This document shows, one piece after another, positions 36,195 to 44,477 of a DNA stretch of 64,000 bases. The notes under the pieces were generated by a model, which had not been told where the DNA came from, did not search any database, and saw nothing but the letters and a program-made list of their open reading frames with translations. Within the stretch, counting starts at the first letter, position 1. Each line of letters begins with the position of its first letter. A program made the translations under genes and the position numbers. The DNA comes from Robiginitomaculum sp. (GTDB lineage Bacteria; Pseudomonadota; Alphaproteobacteria; Caulobacterales; Maricaulaceae), in the NCBI GenBank assembly GCA_002733805.1, contig NVXG01000028.1, forward strand, positions 62,001 to 126,000, read 5' to 3'.

Positions 36195-38045
36195 ATGAAA
36201 ATCAGTAAATCCATGGGTATCATTGGGTGCTTGGCCTTGGCCAGTTGCCAACCGGCTATGAATGAAGTGGTCGAGCCGGAACCTGCTGAAACCAGCCAAG
36301 AGTTTGTCCCACCGGAAAATGTCGAGTTCGTGCAAAACGTCCAGGTCGCCATGCGCGACGGCATTCGTCTGACCACCGATGTCTTGCTGCCCAATGGCGG
36401 CCAAACCCCGATGGCCACCATATTGATTCGCACCCCGTATCATGACGAATTAAGCAGGAGATCGGACATTCTGACCGGGTTGTTAGAGGCTGGATATGCC
36501 GTGGTTCACCAACATGAGCGTGGCCGGTTTTTCTCCGAAGGCGAGTTTACCATGTTGGCCAATGCCGCCCAAGACGGTTGGGACACCATGGACTGGATCA
36601 CCAACCAGCCTTGGTCAAATGGCAGTATCGGCACGTTTGGCTGTTCTTCCTCGGCTGAAAACCAGCTAAAACTAGCTGCAGCCGGTCATCCAGCGCACAA
36701 GGTGATGGTCGCCATGTCAGCCGGTGTTGGCATCGCCGAAGCCGGACCGTTTCGCGAACAGGGAAATTTCTGGCTGGGCGGCGTTTGGCAACAAGGTTGG
36801 TTCGATTATTTTTACAGCTCGATGGTGCAGGACTGGCCGCAATTTTCGACGGATTTCTCGGATGCGGAACGCCAACGCCTAATCAACTCTTTTGATCTCA
36901 ATAACCAGCGTTGGGAGGTCGATCTGGCCGCTTATAACCGATCGCGCATGCACTTGCCGATGAACCAGATCATGGCGCAAATGGACGCTCCACGAAACGA
37001 GCTGAACGCCTATCTGGCGGCAGGGCCAACCGGGCCAAGCTGGCGCAAGGATCGGGTCAGCCAAGGTGAGATAATCAAGGTTCCGGGATATTGGTCGGAG
37101 GCAATTTATGACATTTCATCGCGCTCCAGCTTGGCCTATTTCGATTGGAACCGGCGAGCCAACGAAGCAGCCGGACAACCCAACCAAGTGATGCGGGTTA
37201 CCCAGAGCGGACATTGCAGTTTTGGCCGAGAAACCGAAAACACCATGATCGGTGATCTGGATTTAGGCGATGCGCGCTTTGCCCATGTGGGCAGTGTGCT
37301 GGCCTGGTTTGATCGTTGGTTGAGACCTGCGGCAGATCCAGCGCCCATGCCGCCAACTTTTCAAGCCTATATGGGCGATGGCAATTGGCTGGCCACGGAC
37401 AGCCTGCAAGCCGAACAATCTCAGACGTGGGAATTGGGCGCACTTGGGACAATGGTCCGCGAAAATGCCGGTCGGGCCAAGACCATCACCTATATTTACG
37501 ATCCAGCCGACCCGGTGCCCTCGTTGGGCGGCGCGATTGGCGGCACTGGCGACGACCATCATGATGGAGCGTTTGATCAAAGCGAGTTGGAACAACGGGC
37601 CGATGTGATCGTGTTTACCTCCGATGTGCTGGACGCGCCGATGGATTTATTCGGACATGCCCAAATCGGGTTGGCCGTATCGTCGGATCGCCCCGACACG
37701 GATTTCACCGTAAAACTGGTCGACGTATTTCCCGATGGCCGCGCCTTTAATATCGGCGATAGCATTTTGCGAATGCGCTACCGCGATGGATTGGACAACC
37801 CGGCACTGATGGTTTCGGGCGATGTGTACAAGATCACGCTGCCGCCGATCCTGCTCTCCCGGCGCATTGAAGCCGGGCACCAACTCCGGGTCGAAGTGTC
37901 CTCCAGTAATTTTCCGAGCTATGCCCGCAATTTGAATACCGGGCTTGATCCCTACCAAAGCACCCAAAGCGAAATTGCCAACAATTCCATTCATGTTGGT
38001 GCCGATGCAGGCAGCTTTATTCGTTTGCCGGTGCGGGGGGATTGA
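36195..38045 (+). CDS. CocE/NonD family hydrolase, exported lipoprotein
   Basis: 616 residues. Lipobox LALASC at the N-terminus. Alpha/beta hydrolase (X-Pro dipeptidyl-peptidase S15 type) with MRDGIRLTTDVLLPN, the probable nucleophile Ser151 in FGCSSSAENQ (usual form GxSYxG), and His in TQSGHCSFG. The C-terminal jelly-roll domain (VFTSDVLDAPMDLFGHAQIGL to SSNFPSYARNLNTG) is complete. Such enzymes cleave acyl or peptidyl substrates such as N-acyl amino acids. ATG 36195 has GGGAAA upstream; the frame reaches back to 36081 into the repeat element without support. Confidence 0.88.
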   Translation: MKISKSMGIIGCLALASCQPAMNEVVEPEPAETSQEFVPPENVEFVQNVQVAMRDGIRLTTDVLLPNGGQTPMATILIRTPYHDELSRRSDILTGLLEAGYAVVHQHERGRFFSEGEFTMLANAAQDGWDTMDWITNQPWSNGSIGTFGCSSSAENQLKLAAAGHPAHKVMVAMSAGVGIAEAGPFREQGNFWLGGVWQQGWFDYFYSSMVQDWPQFSTDFSDAERQRLINSFDLNNQRWEVDLAAYNRSRMHLPMNQIMAQMDAPRNELNAYLAAGPTGPSWRKDRVSQGEIIKVPGYWSEAIYDISSRSSLAYFDWNRRANEAAGQPNQVMRVTQSGHCSFGRETENTMIGDLDLGDARFAHVGSVLAWFDRWLRPAADPAPMPPTFQAYMGDGNWLATDSLQAEQSQTWELGALGTMVRENAGRAKTITYIYDPADPVPSLGGAIGGTGDDHHDGAFDQSELEQRADVIVFTSDVLDAPMDLFGHAQIGLAVSSDRPDTDFTVKLVDVFPDGRAFNIGDSILRMRYRDGLDNPALMVSGDVYKITLPPILLSRRIEAGHQLRVEVSSSNFPSYARNLNTGLDPYQSTQSEIANNSIHVGADAGSFIRLPVRGD

Positions 38046-38086
38046 GCGAATAGGTTTGATCTATTCCTGCCAGATCACGAATTAAA

Positions 38087-38122
38087 CTCCCTCTCCTTAT
38101 GGGAGAGGGCTGGGGTGAGGGG
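38087..38122. repeat. REP-like palindrome (CTCCC..GGGAGAGGG type)
   Basis: CCCTCTCC-TTAT-GGGAGAGGG followed by CTGGGGTGAGGGG. A related copy in the opposite orientation is at 43572-43607. This family of intergenic repeats is common in proteobacteria. It lies in the gap after the CocE-type gene. Confidence 0.6.
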
Positions 38123-38158
38123 TAATGACTGGCCAGCATCGGGCACCGGCTCTCGCGA

Positions 38159-38336
38159 TGTACCGCTGGCCGATCCTTCGAGGCCGCTTTGCGGCACCTC
38201 AGGATGAGGTGGTATATAAACGAACCGCGCAATTAAAACGACACCTCATGCTGAGGTGCGACCAGAGGGAGCCTCGAAGCATCGGAAATTGGACCCTTGC
38301 TGGATTGCCCGAATAAATCGTGCCATGACAATGATC
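38159..38336. repeat. Long inverted-repeat intergenic element, copy 3
   Basis: Starts TGTACCGCTGGCCGATCC; left and right arms as in copy 2, with right outer arm AGCCTCGAAGCATCGG matching copy 1. The tail CTGGATTGCCCGAATAAA to about 38336 matches copy 2. Together with the smaller palindrome at 38087, it fills most of the 329 bp gap between the CocE-type and glutathione transferase genes. Confidence 0.75.
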
Positions 38337-38374
38337 GCTCCCGCCAAGCGGGCGGAGCAATGAAAGAGACACAA

Positions 38375-38995
38375 ATGATCCTAGTTCACCATTTGCGCGT
38401 TGGGCGCTCCGTTTTTACTGTTTGGCTGCTCGAAGAATTGGGGCTGGACTATGAGTTGAAGATATATATTCGCGATGAAATGCGCCGCGCGCCGCCAGAA
38501 TTGCGTAAAATTCATCCGCTGGGCAAATCGCCGGTGATCGAAGACGGTGATCTGACCTTGGCCGAATCTGGGGCCATCGCGGTATATTTGCTGGATCACT
38601 ATGACACCGATAATAATCTGAACACTCCGCTGCCCGACGATATCGCGGCCCGCGCCTTGTGGACCCAATGGCTACATTATTCCGAGGCTTCGGCCTTTGC
38701 GCCCTTGCTGATTAAGCTGTTATTGATGGTTGAAGAAAAGCCCCACCCGCCTGTCCTTACCGGATATGCGACAGGTGAAATCGCCTTACAATTGGGTTAT
38801 ATTCAGGACTTTCTGGGCGACAAGCCATTTATCATGGGCGACACATTTCAAGCCCCGGACATTGGTATGACCTATATTTTGGCGCTGGCCCAACGCATTG
38901 GAGAGTTGGAAAATTATCCAACCTTAAATGCTTATCTGGCCCGCAACACAGCCCGCCCGGCTTTTGTGCGCGCCATGGAACGCACCGGCGGATAA
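38375..38995 (+). CDS. Glutathione S-transferase family protein
   Basis: 206 residues. The thioredoxin-like N-terminal domain begins ILVHHLRVGRSVFTVWLLEELG with a Ser/Thr-type active-site region; LGKSPVIEDGDLTLAESGAI gives the cis-Pro and the glutathione-binding ES. The all-helical domain ends PDIGMTYILALAQR with YPTLNAYLARNTARPAF. ATG 38375 has an AAGAGA ribosome site; ATG 38360 is 5 codons upstream with GGAG only 2 nt away. The transporter gene overlaps its stop. Confidence 0.9.
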   Translation: MILVHHLRVGRSVFTVWLLEELGLDYELKIYIRDEMRRAPPELRKIHPLGKSPVIEDGDLTLAESGAIAVYLLDHYDTDNNLNTPLPDDIAARALWTQWLHYSEASAFAPLLIKLLLMVEEKPHPPVLTGYATGEIALQLGYIQDFLGDKPFIMGDTFQAPDIGMTYILALAQRIGELENYPTLNAYLARNTARPAFVRAMERTGG

Positions 38996-39447
38996 TGGCC
39001 AATTCGCAAACCATGCTTTTTGCCGGGATTACCTTGCTGGCCGGGATTGGCATCCCGACCATGGCGGCGATGAATGCTCATCTGGGCACCCGAATGGGTA
39101 GCCCGGTCGCCGCAACGGTTGTTTTGTTTATGGTCGGCGGGGCGGTTAGTGTGTTTTTGTTGTTGGCCAGCGGAGCCATGCCCAAACAAATCTTCTCGAT
39201 GGCCCCGCCGGTCTATTATTTCGCTGGATTATTGATGGCATTTTACGCGATCTCGATCACTTGGATTGCCCCGCAATTTGGGGTGGGCAATGCGGTGTTT
39301 TTTGTGCTGTTTGGCCAACTGATCGCCGCCGCGACCATTGATCATTTTGGATTATTCGGTGCGCCGATTGCCCCGATTGATCTGAAACGCAGCGTCGGGC
39401 TTGCCTTTATGGCGACCGGGGTTTTTCTATCCCGCAACCATCTTTGA
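38995..39447 (+). CDS. DMT-superfamily small inner-membrane protein (DUF606/YdcZ type)
   Basis: 150 residues with five hydrophobic helices. TLLAGIGIPTMAAMNAHLGTRMGSP and ITWIAPQFGVGNAVFFVLFGQLIAAATIDHFGLFG match the DUF606/YdcZ half-size DMT proteins. Transport function is presumed, substrate unknown. The start overlaps the glutathione transferase stop (TAATGG), so the two are coupled. Confidence 0.82.
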   Translation: MANSQTMLFAGITLLAGIGIPTMAAMNAHLGTRMGSPVAATVVLFMVGGAVSVFLLLASGAMPKQIFSMAPPVYYFAGLLMAFYAISITWIAPQFGVGNAVFFVLFGQLIAAATIDHFGLFGAPIAPIDLKRSVGLAFMATGVFLSRNHL

Positions 39448-39504
39448 AAGTTTGGCAAGACCCCCTATACCTTTTGCAAATCTCCAACCGTTAAGGACAG
39501 ACCT

Positions 39505-40821
39505 ATGACATTTTCAAACCTGACATTTCGTGGGTTAGCCGCCAGCGCCACCCTGTTGCTTAGCTCTTGCGTCTGGACACCGACAGAAACGCCAACTCCC
39601 ATTGCACCAGTTGTGGCACCGGCTCCGCTAAGCGCAGCGGAGCAAGAACGCGATGCTAGGCTCAATGCCTTGATGGATCAATTGATCGAAGAAAAAGCCG
39701 TGCCGGGCATTTCAGTGCTGGTGATCAAAGGCGGTCAGGAACGCTATTTTGGTTTGCGCGGCTTATGGGATCGGGAAAATGAGATTGCCATGACCCGTCA
39801 GTCAGTGGGTCGATATTACTCAATGACCAAGCCAATTGTCGGCGTGGCATTGATGACATTGTATGAGGCTGGCAAGTTCGAGTTGGACGATCCGATCGCC
39901 AAATACATGCCTGAATTTAGCGATTTACAAGTGATGCAACCCAATGCCGCTGGCGACGGGGCCGAACTGGTTGCAACCGTTCGCGCTGTCACCATCCGCG
40001 ATTTGATGCGCCACACCTCCGGCATGACCTATGGCGTGTTTTCCAACACGCCGGTTGATCAGATGTACCGGGCCGCCAAAATCCTATCCTATGAGGACAG
40101 CAATGCCGAATTTACGGCCAAATTGGGCAAGCTACCCTTATTGGCGCAGCCGGGGTCCAAGTGGATTTATTCGGTATCGGCCGATGTGCAGGGACGGCTG
40201 ATCGAAGTGCTGTCCGGCATGAGCTTGGGCGAATACTTGTCCCAGACCATTTTTGAGCCTTTGGGCATGGTCCATACCGGATTTCAGGTGCGCCAAGAGG
40301 ACCGCGAATTGTTTGGCCCGGCCTATCGGATGACCGAAAAGAAACGCTTGCACCGGGTAAGCGACAGCAATGGCCTGTCTCCGTTGCCGACTGATTTTCC
40401 TTTTCTGAATGACATCTCGTTCGAAAGCGGTGGCGGCGGTCTGGTCTCGACCATTGATGATTATGCGGCCTTTGCCAAAATGGTGGCGGCTGGTGGTGCC
40501 TTGGGCGAAACTCGCATTCTGAAAACCGAGACTTTGGCCCAAATGACCCAAGACCAATTGGGCGATGCTGACCATAGCTGGCTGGGCAAGGATGTGGGCT
40601 TTGGGCTGGATTTTGCCGTGCAAATTGGAAATGGTCATTCGGCTGGTCCGCCGGTGCCGGTTGGCTCCCATTCATGGGGCGGCATGGCCGGAACGTTCTT
40701 CTGGGTTGATCCGCAAAATGATCTGACTGTCTTGATGCAAATTCAGGTGATCAGTGCCGATCTGGCCAATGTCCGTAACCGCCTTGTTGCTGCCGTATAT
40801 GGCGTTGAACTTGCCGAATAG
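39505..40821 (+). CDS. Serine hydrolase of the beta-lactamase/penicillin-binding fold, lipoprotein
   Basis: 438 residues. Lipobox LLLSSC. Catalytic SxxK is S106-M-T-K109, the YxS/N element is Tyr222 (YSVS), and HSWGGMAG takes the KTG position. This pattern suits family VIII esterases and EstB-like hydrolases more than true class C beta-lactamases, which have YxN and KTG. Substrate unknown. A cytochrome-type gene follows after 17 bp and is probably co-transcribed. Confidence 0.88.
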   Translation: MTFSNLTFRGLAASATLLLSSCVWTPTETPTPIAPVVAPAPLSAAEQERDARLNALMDQLIEEKAVPGISVLVIKGGQERYFGLRGLWDRENEIAMTRQSVGRYYSMTKPIVGVALMTLYEAGKFELDDPIAKYMPEFSDLQVMQPNAAGDGAELVATVRAVTIRDLMRHTSGMTYGVFSNTPVDQMYRAAKILSYEDSNAEFTAKLGKLPLLAQPGSKWIYSVSADVQGRLIEVLSGMSLGEYLSQTIFEPLGMVHTGFQVRQEDRELFGPAYRMTEKKRLHRVSDSNGLSPLPTDFPFLNDISFESGGGGLVSTIDDYAAFAKMVAAGGALGETRILKTETLAQMTQDQLGDADHSWLGKDVGFGLDFAVQIGNGHSAGPPVPVGSHSWGGMAGTFFWVDPQNDLTVLMQIQVISADLANVRNRLVAAVYGVELAE

Positions 40822-40838
40822 CAAATCAAGGAAATAGT

Positions 40839-41318
40839 ATGTCCCGCTCCACTACCTATCTTTTTAGTGCATTATTGGCTGTTGCACTGACTGGCTGCTC
40901 GCAAGAAGCAACGCCGCCTGCCAGCAGCGCGACGGATCATGACGCACACGCTCTGGATCAGCGGGAAAAGCTGCATCTGACCGAAGAACAGCGCCACCAT
41001 GTATTGATCGAAATGCGACAAATGTTGGCTTCGACCCAAGGGATGATTGCCGGGATTGCCGACGATGACATGACGGCCATCGCGGTGGCTGCCAAGCTAT
41101 CCGGTCCCAAGGCCAAAACCACCATAGACATGCAAATGCGCGATGTTCTGCCCGACGGCTTTCGCCCGATGGGCAAAGCCATCCACGTGGAGTTTGGTCA
41201 GATGGCCGAGCTGGCCAGCACAGGTGCCAGCAAAGAACAAATCACCGCCAAACTGGCCGACGCCATGAACTTATGCGTCGCCTGTCACAACACCTACCAG
41301 ATTGAACTGGTGGAATAA
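40839..41318 (+). CDS. Cytochrome c-prime-like lipoprotein
   Basis: 159 residues. Lipobox LTGC near residue 20. The body is helical (EEQRHHVLIEMRQMLASTQGM; MAELASTGASKEQITAKLADAM) and ends with a single haem-binding CVACH (C146, C149, H150) close to the C-terminus, the arrangement of c-prime four-helix-bundle cytochromes. A periplasmic, membrane-anchored electron or gas-binding haem protein is the likely role. Several methionines and a helical placement are consistent, but the axial ligand cannot be assigned. Confidence 0.72.
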   Translation: MSRSTTYLFSALLAVALTGCSQEATPPASSATDHDAHALDQREKLHLTEEQRHHVLIEMRQMLASTQGMIAGIADDDMTAIAVAAKLSGPKAKTTIDMQMRDVLPDGFRPMGKAIHVEFGQMAELASTGASKEQITAKLADAMNLCVACHNTYQIELVE

Positions 41319-41326
41319 TTCCCGAC

Positions 41327-43387
41327 TCAGCGAGACGCCACCAGACCGCAATCTCGACCAGCCAAGAACGTATCAATCTCGCTTAAGATTTGGCGTTGTT
41401 GATCCGGAGTCCATGGGAAGGAATGCGGCATGTCCTTGATGATCACCAGTTTGGAACTGACTTTCTTTCTGATGTCCTTGTGGAACGTTTTCGAGTGGAA
41501 AATCGGAACGCGGACATCACGATCTCCGTGGATGATCAGCATTGGGATATTGGCCTTAGCCGTATTTTTCATTGGGTCCATGCCTTTAACCGTGCGGCCC
41601 TGAACGGCCCGTTGCACCGGATTTTCACTCCAGTTTCGACCAATCCGGCCCAGATTAGAAACCCCGGCTCCGGCAATCGAGCAGCGGTACGGAGAGTTTT
41701 CGCGAACCACCGCAGCAAACGCGGCAAACCCGCCATAGGAATAACCAAAGATCGCCATGCGGTTTTGATCGGCATAGCCATTATCGACCATCCATTGGGC
41801 ACCATCGTCCTTGTCATCCTGCATGGCTTTGCCCCATTCGCCGTCACCAGCCAACCAAAGCTCACGCCCCCAACCATCGCTACCGCGATATTGAGGTTGC
41901 AACACCGTATAGCCACGCGAGGTCAAAAATGGCACCCAACCGCTGATATCCCAGCTGGCAAAATCCCTGGCCCAAGGTCCACCATGTGGCAGAATGATCG
42001 CTGGAGGTGGTGGATCGCCAGCCTTCCAATCACGCGGCAAAGTCATCAGGCCCGGAATGCTCAACCCATCACGCGCCGTATAATGGATTAGTTGGGTCTC
42101 TTGCAGGCCCGCCGTATCCATCCATGGTCGGGAGGCTCCGATTTTGCGAATTGTTCGTTTGTTCTCAAATAAATAATAAACTGGCGGGGAAGCCGATGAG
42201 TCGGTCGTAAACAACACCCGGGACAGGTCTTTGCTGGCATTTACCAAGTTAACTTCCAATCCCGGATAATTTTTTTCCAGAGCCGCCGCAATGCTTCGCA
42301 TTTCAGGATCAAGCCAATAAGTTTGGCTGCGTGCACCATTATAATTGATGGCCAGTAGCTCACCAAAATTATCTTCGCGTGAGCCCAACTGAACCCCGGA
42401 TACCGAAAATTCTGTATGAGTAAATACTGGCTCCGCGTCATATTTCTTGGCCACCGGATCATAGAGATAAAGTGCCACTTGGTCCGAAAATTGATCAGTT
42501 GCCACATAGTACTTTCCGGTTTTTTCATCCCGGCCAATAATACCAACTTTGTGGCGGTCCTTGGCAGTCCAAGTCAATTCGTCATGCACCTCAAAAGCAC
42601 CAGTTGCGCGATTAAGAATCTTGATTTCAAACCGGTACTCACCGTCCCCGTCATCCTGTAGGGATTTGGTCAAAAGCTCACCAGTACGTGCGTCAAACAA
42701 TTGCGCGCTCTCACTGCCCAGGTCCCGGTGGATGAGGTCTTTTTTTCCAGTTTTCAGATTATAGCGCAAATAGTCCGTACGCAGCGTAATACTATTGCGC
42801 CTCGAAATAATGATATCGGTTTCATCCAGCGGCAAGCCTTGTTGAATACCGCCCCCACCTGCCAGCGCCATGCACCTTTTGGTTTGTTCACTCATCCCCT
42901 TAGCCCAACGATTGTCATCAAACGGGTCTTCAAATTTCTTGAACGTAGCATCGGTGACAAAAATCTTGGTGACGAAGGTTTTGGTATTGCCAACCGTTTT
43001 GCCTTCGCCACAGCCATTGAGTTGCCCGGTCCAGATTTTTCGAGCCACCACCAGAATTTTTCCGGCTTTCAAGGGAAACACGGCCAAAAACCGAACCCCC
43101 TTGGTCGAAATGCTAATTCTGGGTGGCGCAGACGGATCATCCAAATTCCAGACCGCAATCGCCGGTTTTTCCGAATCGGGCTTTGGGGCAATCAACCCAA
43201 CCAACATGGAACCATCCAATGATAATGATGCGCCACTGATTGCTGACAACCGGGCTACATCCTCAACCGGCAAAGGCCGCATTTGCGCCTCGGCACGAGG
43301 CCCCAGAACAACCAGCCCTAAAATAGCCAGCAATACCGGTCCAAACCATTGAGTACTCTTGATAAAAGAAGATTGAAAAATAGGCAT
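41327..43387 (-). CDS. S9 family (prolyl oligopeptidase-type) peptidase, exported
   Basis: 686 residues. Signal peptide ending near AEAQM. The N-terminal two thirds read like a beta-propeller (repeated short strands with Asp/Trp, such as IAVWNLDDPSAPP and LYLYDPVAKKY). The C-terminal peptidase has HGGPWARD, the nucleophile Ser550 in GYSYGGFA, and HGDRDVRVP followed by a His (DMPHSF) for the Asp-His pair. It is typical of exported dipeptidyl/acyl-aminoacyl peptidases. Convergent with the cytochrome gene, 8 bp apart. Confidence 0.93.
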   Translation of the reverse strand: MPIFQSSFIKSTQWFGPVLLAILGLVVLGPRAEAQMRPLPVEDVARLSAISGASLSLDGSMLVGLIAPKPDSEKPAIAVWNLDDPSAPPRISISTKGVRFLAVFPLKAGKILVVARKIWTGQLNGCGEGKTVGNTKTFVTKIFVTDATFKKFEDPFDDNRWAKGMSEQTKRCMALAGGGGIQQGLPLDETDIIISRRNSITLRTDYLRYNLKTGKKDLIHRDLGSESAQLFDARTGELLTKSLQDDGDGEYRFEIKILNRATGAFEVHDELTWTAKDRHKVGIIGRDEKTGKYYVATDQFSDQVALYLYDPVAKKYDAEPVFTHTEFSVSGVQLGSREDNFGELLAINYNGARSQTYWLDPEMRSIAAALEKNYPGLEVNLVNASKDLSRVLFTTDSSASPPVYYLFENKRTIRKIGASRPWMDTAGLQETQLIHYTARDGLSIPGLMTLPRDWKAGDPPPPAIILPHGGPWARDFASWDISGWVPFLTSRGYTVLQPQYRGSDGWGRELWLAGDGEWGKAMQDDKDDGAQWMVDNGYADQNRMAIFGYSYGGFAAFAAVVRENSPYRCSIAGAGVSNLGRIGRNWSENPVQRAVQGRTVKGMDPMKNTAKANIPMLIIHGDRDVRVPIFHSKTFHKDIRKKVSSKLVIIKDMPHSFPWTPDQQRQILSEIDTFLAGRDCGLVASR

Positions 43388-43571
43388 ACCTGTCCCTTTT
43401 TGAATGCAATTAGCCCCACAGCATCCGTGTTATAGGACGGCAATCTGACTTTGTCGTGGCATTTGTGAATTTGACAAACGGATTTTGCGCTAGTCAATTT
43501 CCGGTTTTGTTTGGATTGGAAAAGTTTTGTTGGGGTTGGAAAAAATGGCTTGGTTCTTTTGCCATTGCGAT

Positions 43572-43607
43572 CCCCTCATCCCGACCTTCTCCCCATGGGA
43601 GAAGGGG
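43572..43607. repeat. REP-like palindrome (CTCCC..GGGAGAAGG type), second copy
   Basis: CCCCTCATCCCGACC followed by TTCTCCCC-AT-GGGAGAAGG. Same family as 38087-38122 in the opposite orientation. It lies in the 297 bp gap between the S9 peptidase and FlbY-like genes, where I see nothing else distinct. Confidence 0.6.
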
Positions 43608-43684
43608 CGCAGCTCGTATGCTCGGGCTTATATTGTCAATAAGGTTCCTACGGTTCGCCGCAAGTCCGGGGACAGGTAGATAGT

Positions 43685-44131
43685 TTATACTTTTTGGTCG
43701 AGGGTAATCGCTGACATGGCACGATTGGTATTGTTATTGGTGCCATTGGCCCCATAGCCGGTTTTGGCGGCACGGGCCTTAGCAACTTCTGTGGCCACGG
43801 AACGCACCATGCCTTGGGTGATGGTCCGGATGGCATTAGTCGCCCGGTGATTTGATTCCAAGGCCGCATTGAATTTGATGGTTGTCGCACGCAAGTCAGA
43901 CTTCAGGGCCGCAGTGGCCGAAGCCAACAAGGCTGGGTCGCGGGAAATTCGTGAAGTTTCGGTCCGGTAAATCCGAGCCAATTGGCTCTTTTCTTCGGCA
44001 AAGCTGGCGGCCTCTTGCGGGGTGCGCGCCAAAAATAATTTAGTTTCTTTGAGCAATAATCCAGTCAGGCGATTGGACAGCGAAATCATCTGCTGCGCCC
44101 GGTCATTCGCATCTTGTGCAGCGAGCGCCAT
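43685..44131 (-). CDS. FlgN/FlbY-like flagellar protein
   Basis: 148 residues, helical, soluble. ISLSNRLTGLLLKETKLFLARTPQEAASFAEEKSQLARIYRTE has the heptad pattern of FlgN-type chaperones; the C-terminal half is Ala/Asn-rich. The position directly after the rod-binding protein gene, overlapping it by 1 bp, matches the flbY position of Caulobacter-type flgI operons. Chaperone for hook-associated proteins is the likely role if it is FlgN-like. Confidence 0.7.
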   Translation of the reverse strand: MALAAQDANDRAQQMISLSNRLTGLLLKETKLFLARTPQEAASFAEEKSQLARIYRTETSRISRDPALLASATAALKSDLRATTIKFNAALESNHRATNAIRTITQGMVRSVATEVAKARAAKTGYGANGTNNNTNRAMSAITLDQKV

Positions 44132-44472
44132 CAGAATTGCTCCTTGGATAGCTCAATGCCTTGCATCCGCAAAATCTCGGCTTTTAAGTTATCCGCCAAA
44201 CCAATGCCGCCTTGGGCTGCAAAAACCTTGGCATATTCTTCATGCAGCAAGCCGGAAAATGCTTTTTCACCAGCTCCACCGCCAAACTGACCATCGGCAC
44301 CTTGCAATCCAGAAAACATCGAAGCAACCATTTGCGACAAGAAAAAACTCTCAAATTCTTCCGCCACCCGTTCGGCCTCGGCCTCGGTACGCACAGATTT
44401 TACATTTGGCCCCGACTCGGCGCTGGCCAATTGCTGGGTAAGAAATGCAGAAGAGAGTAATGGATCAGCCAT
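44131..44472 (-). CDS. Rod-binding protein (FlgJ N-terminal type, CheL-like)
   Basis: 113 residues. EAERVAEEFESFFLSQMVASMF and the Gly-rich GGAGEKAFSGLLHEEYAKVFAAQGGIGLADNL make up the FlgJ N-terminal rod-cap domain. The muramidase domain of enteric FlgJ is absent, as usual in alphaproteobacteria. It follows flgI after 5 bp. Confidence 0.92.
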   Translation of the reverse strand: MADPLLSSAFLTQQLASAESGPNVKSVRTEAEAERVAEEFESFFLSQMVASMFSGLQGADGQFGGGAGEKAFSGLLHEEYAKVFAAQGGIGLADNLKAEILRMQGIELSKEQF

Positions 44473-44477
44473 CAGAA

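Noticed and set aside
41390-42091. 233-codon plus-strand open frame
   Set aside because: Antisense shadow of the S9 peptidase catalytic domain.
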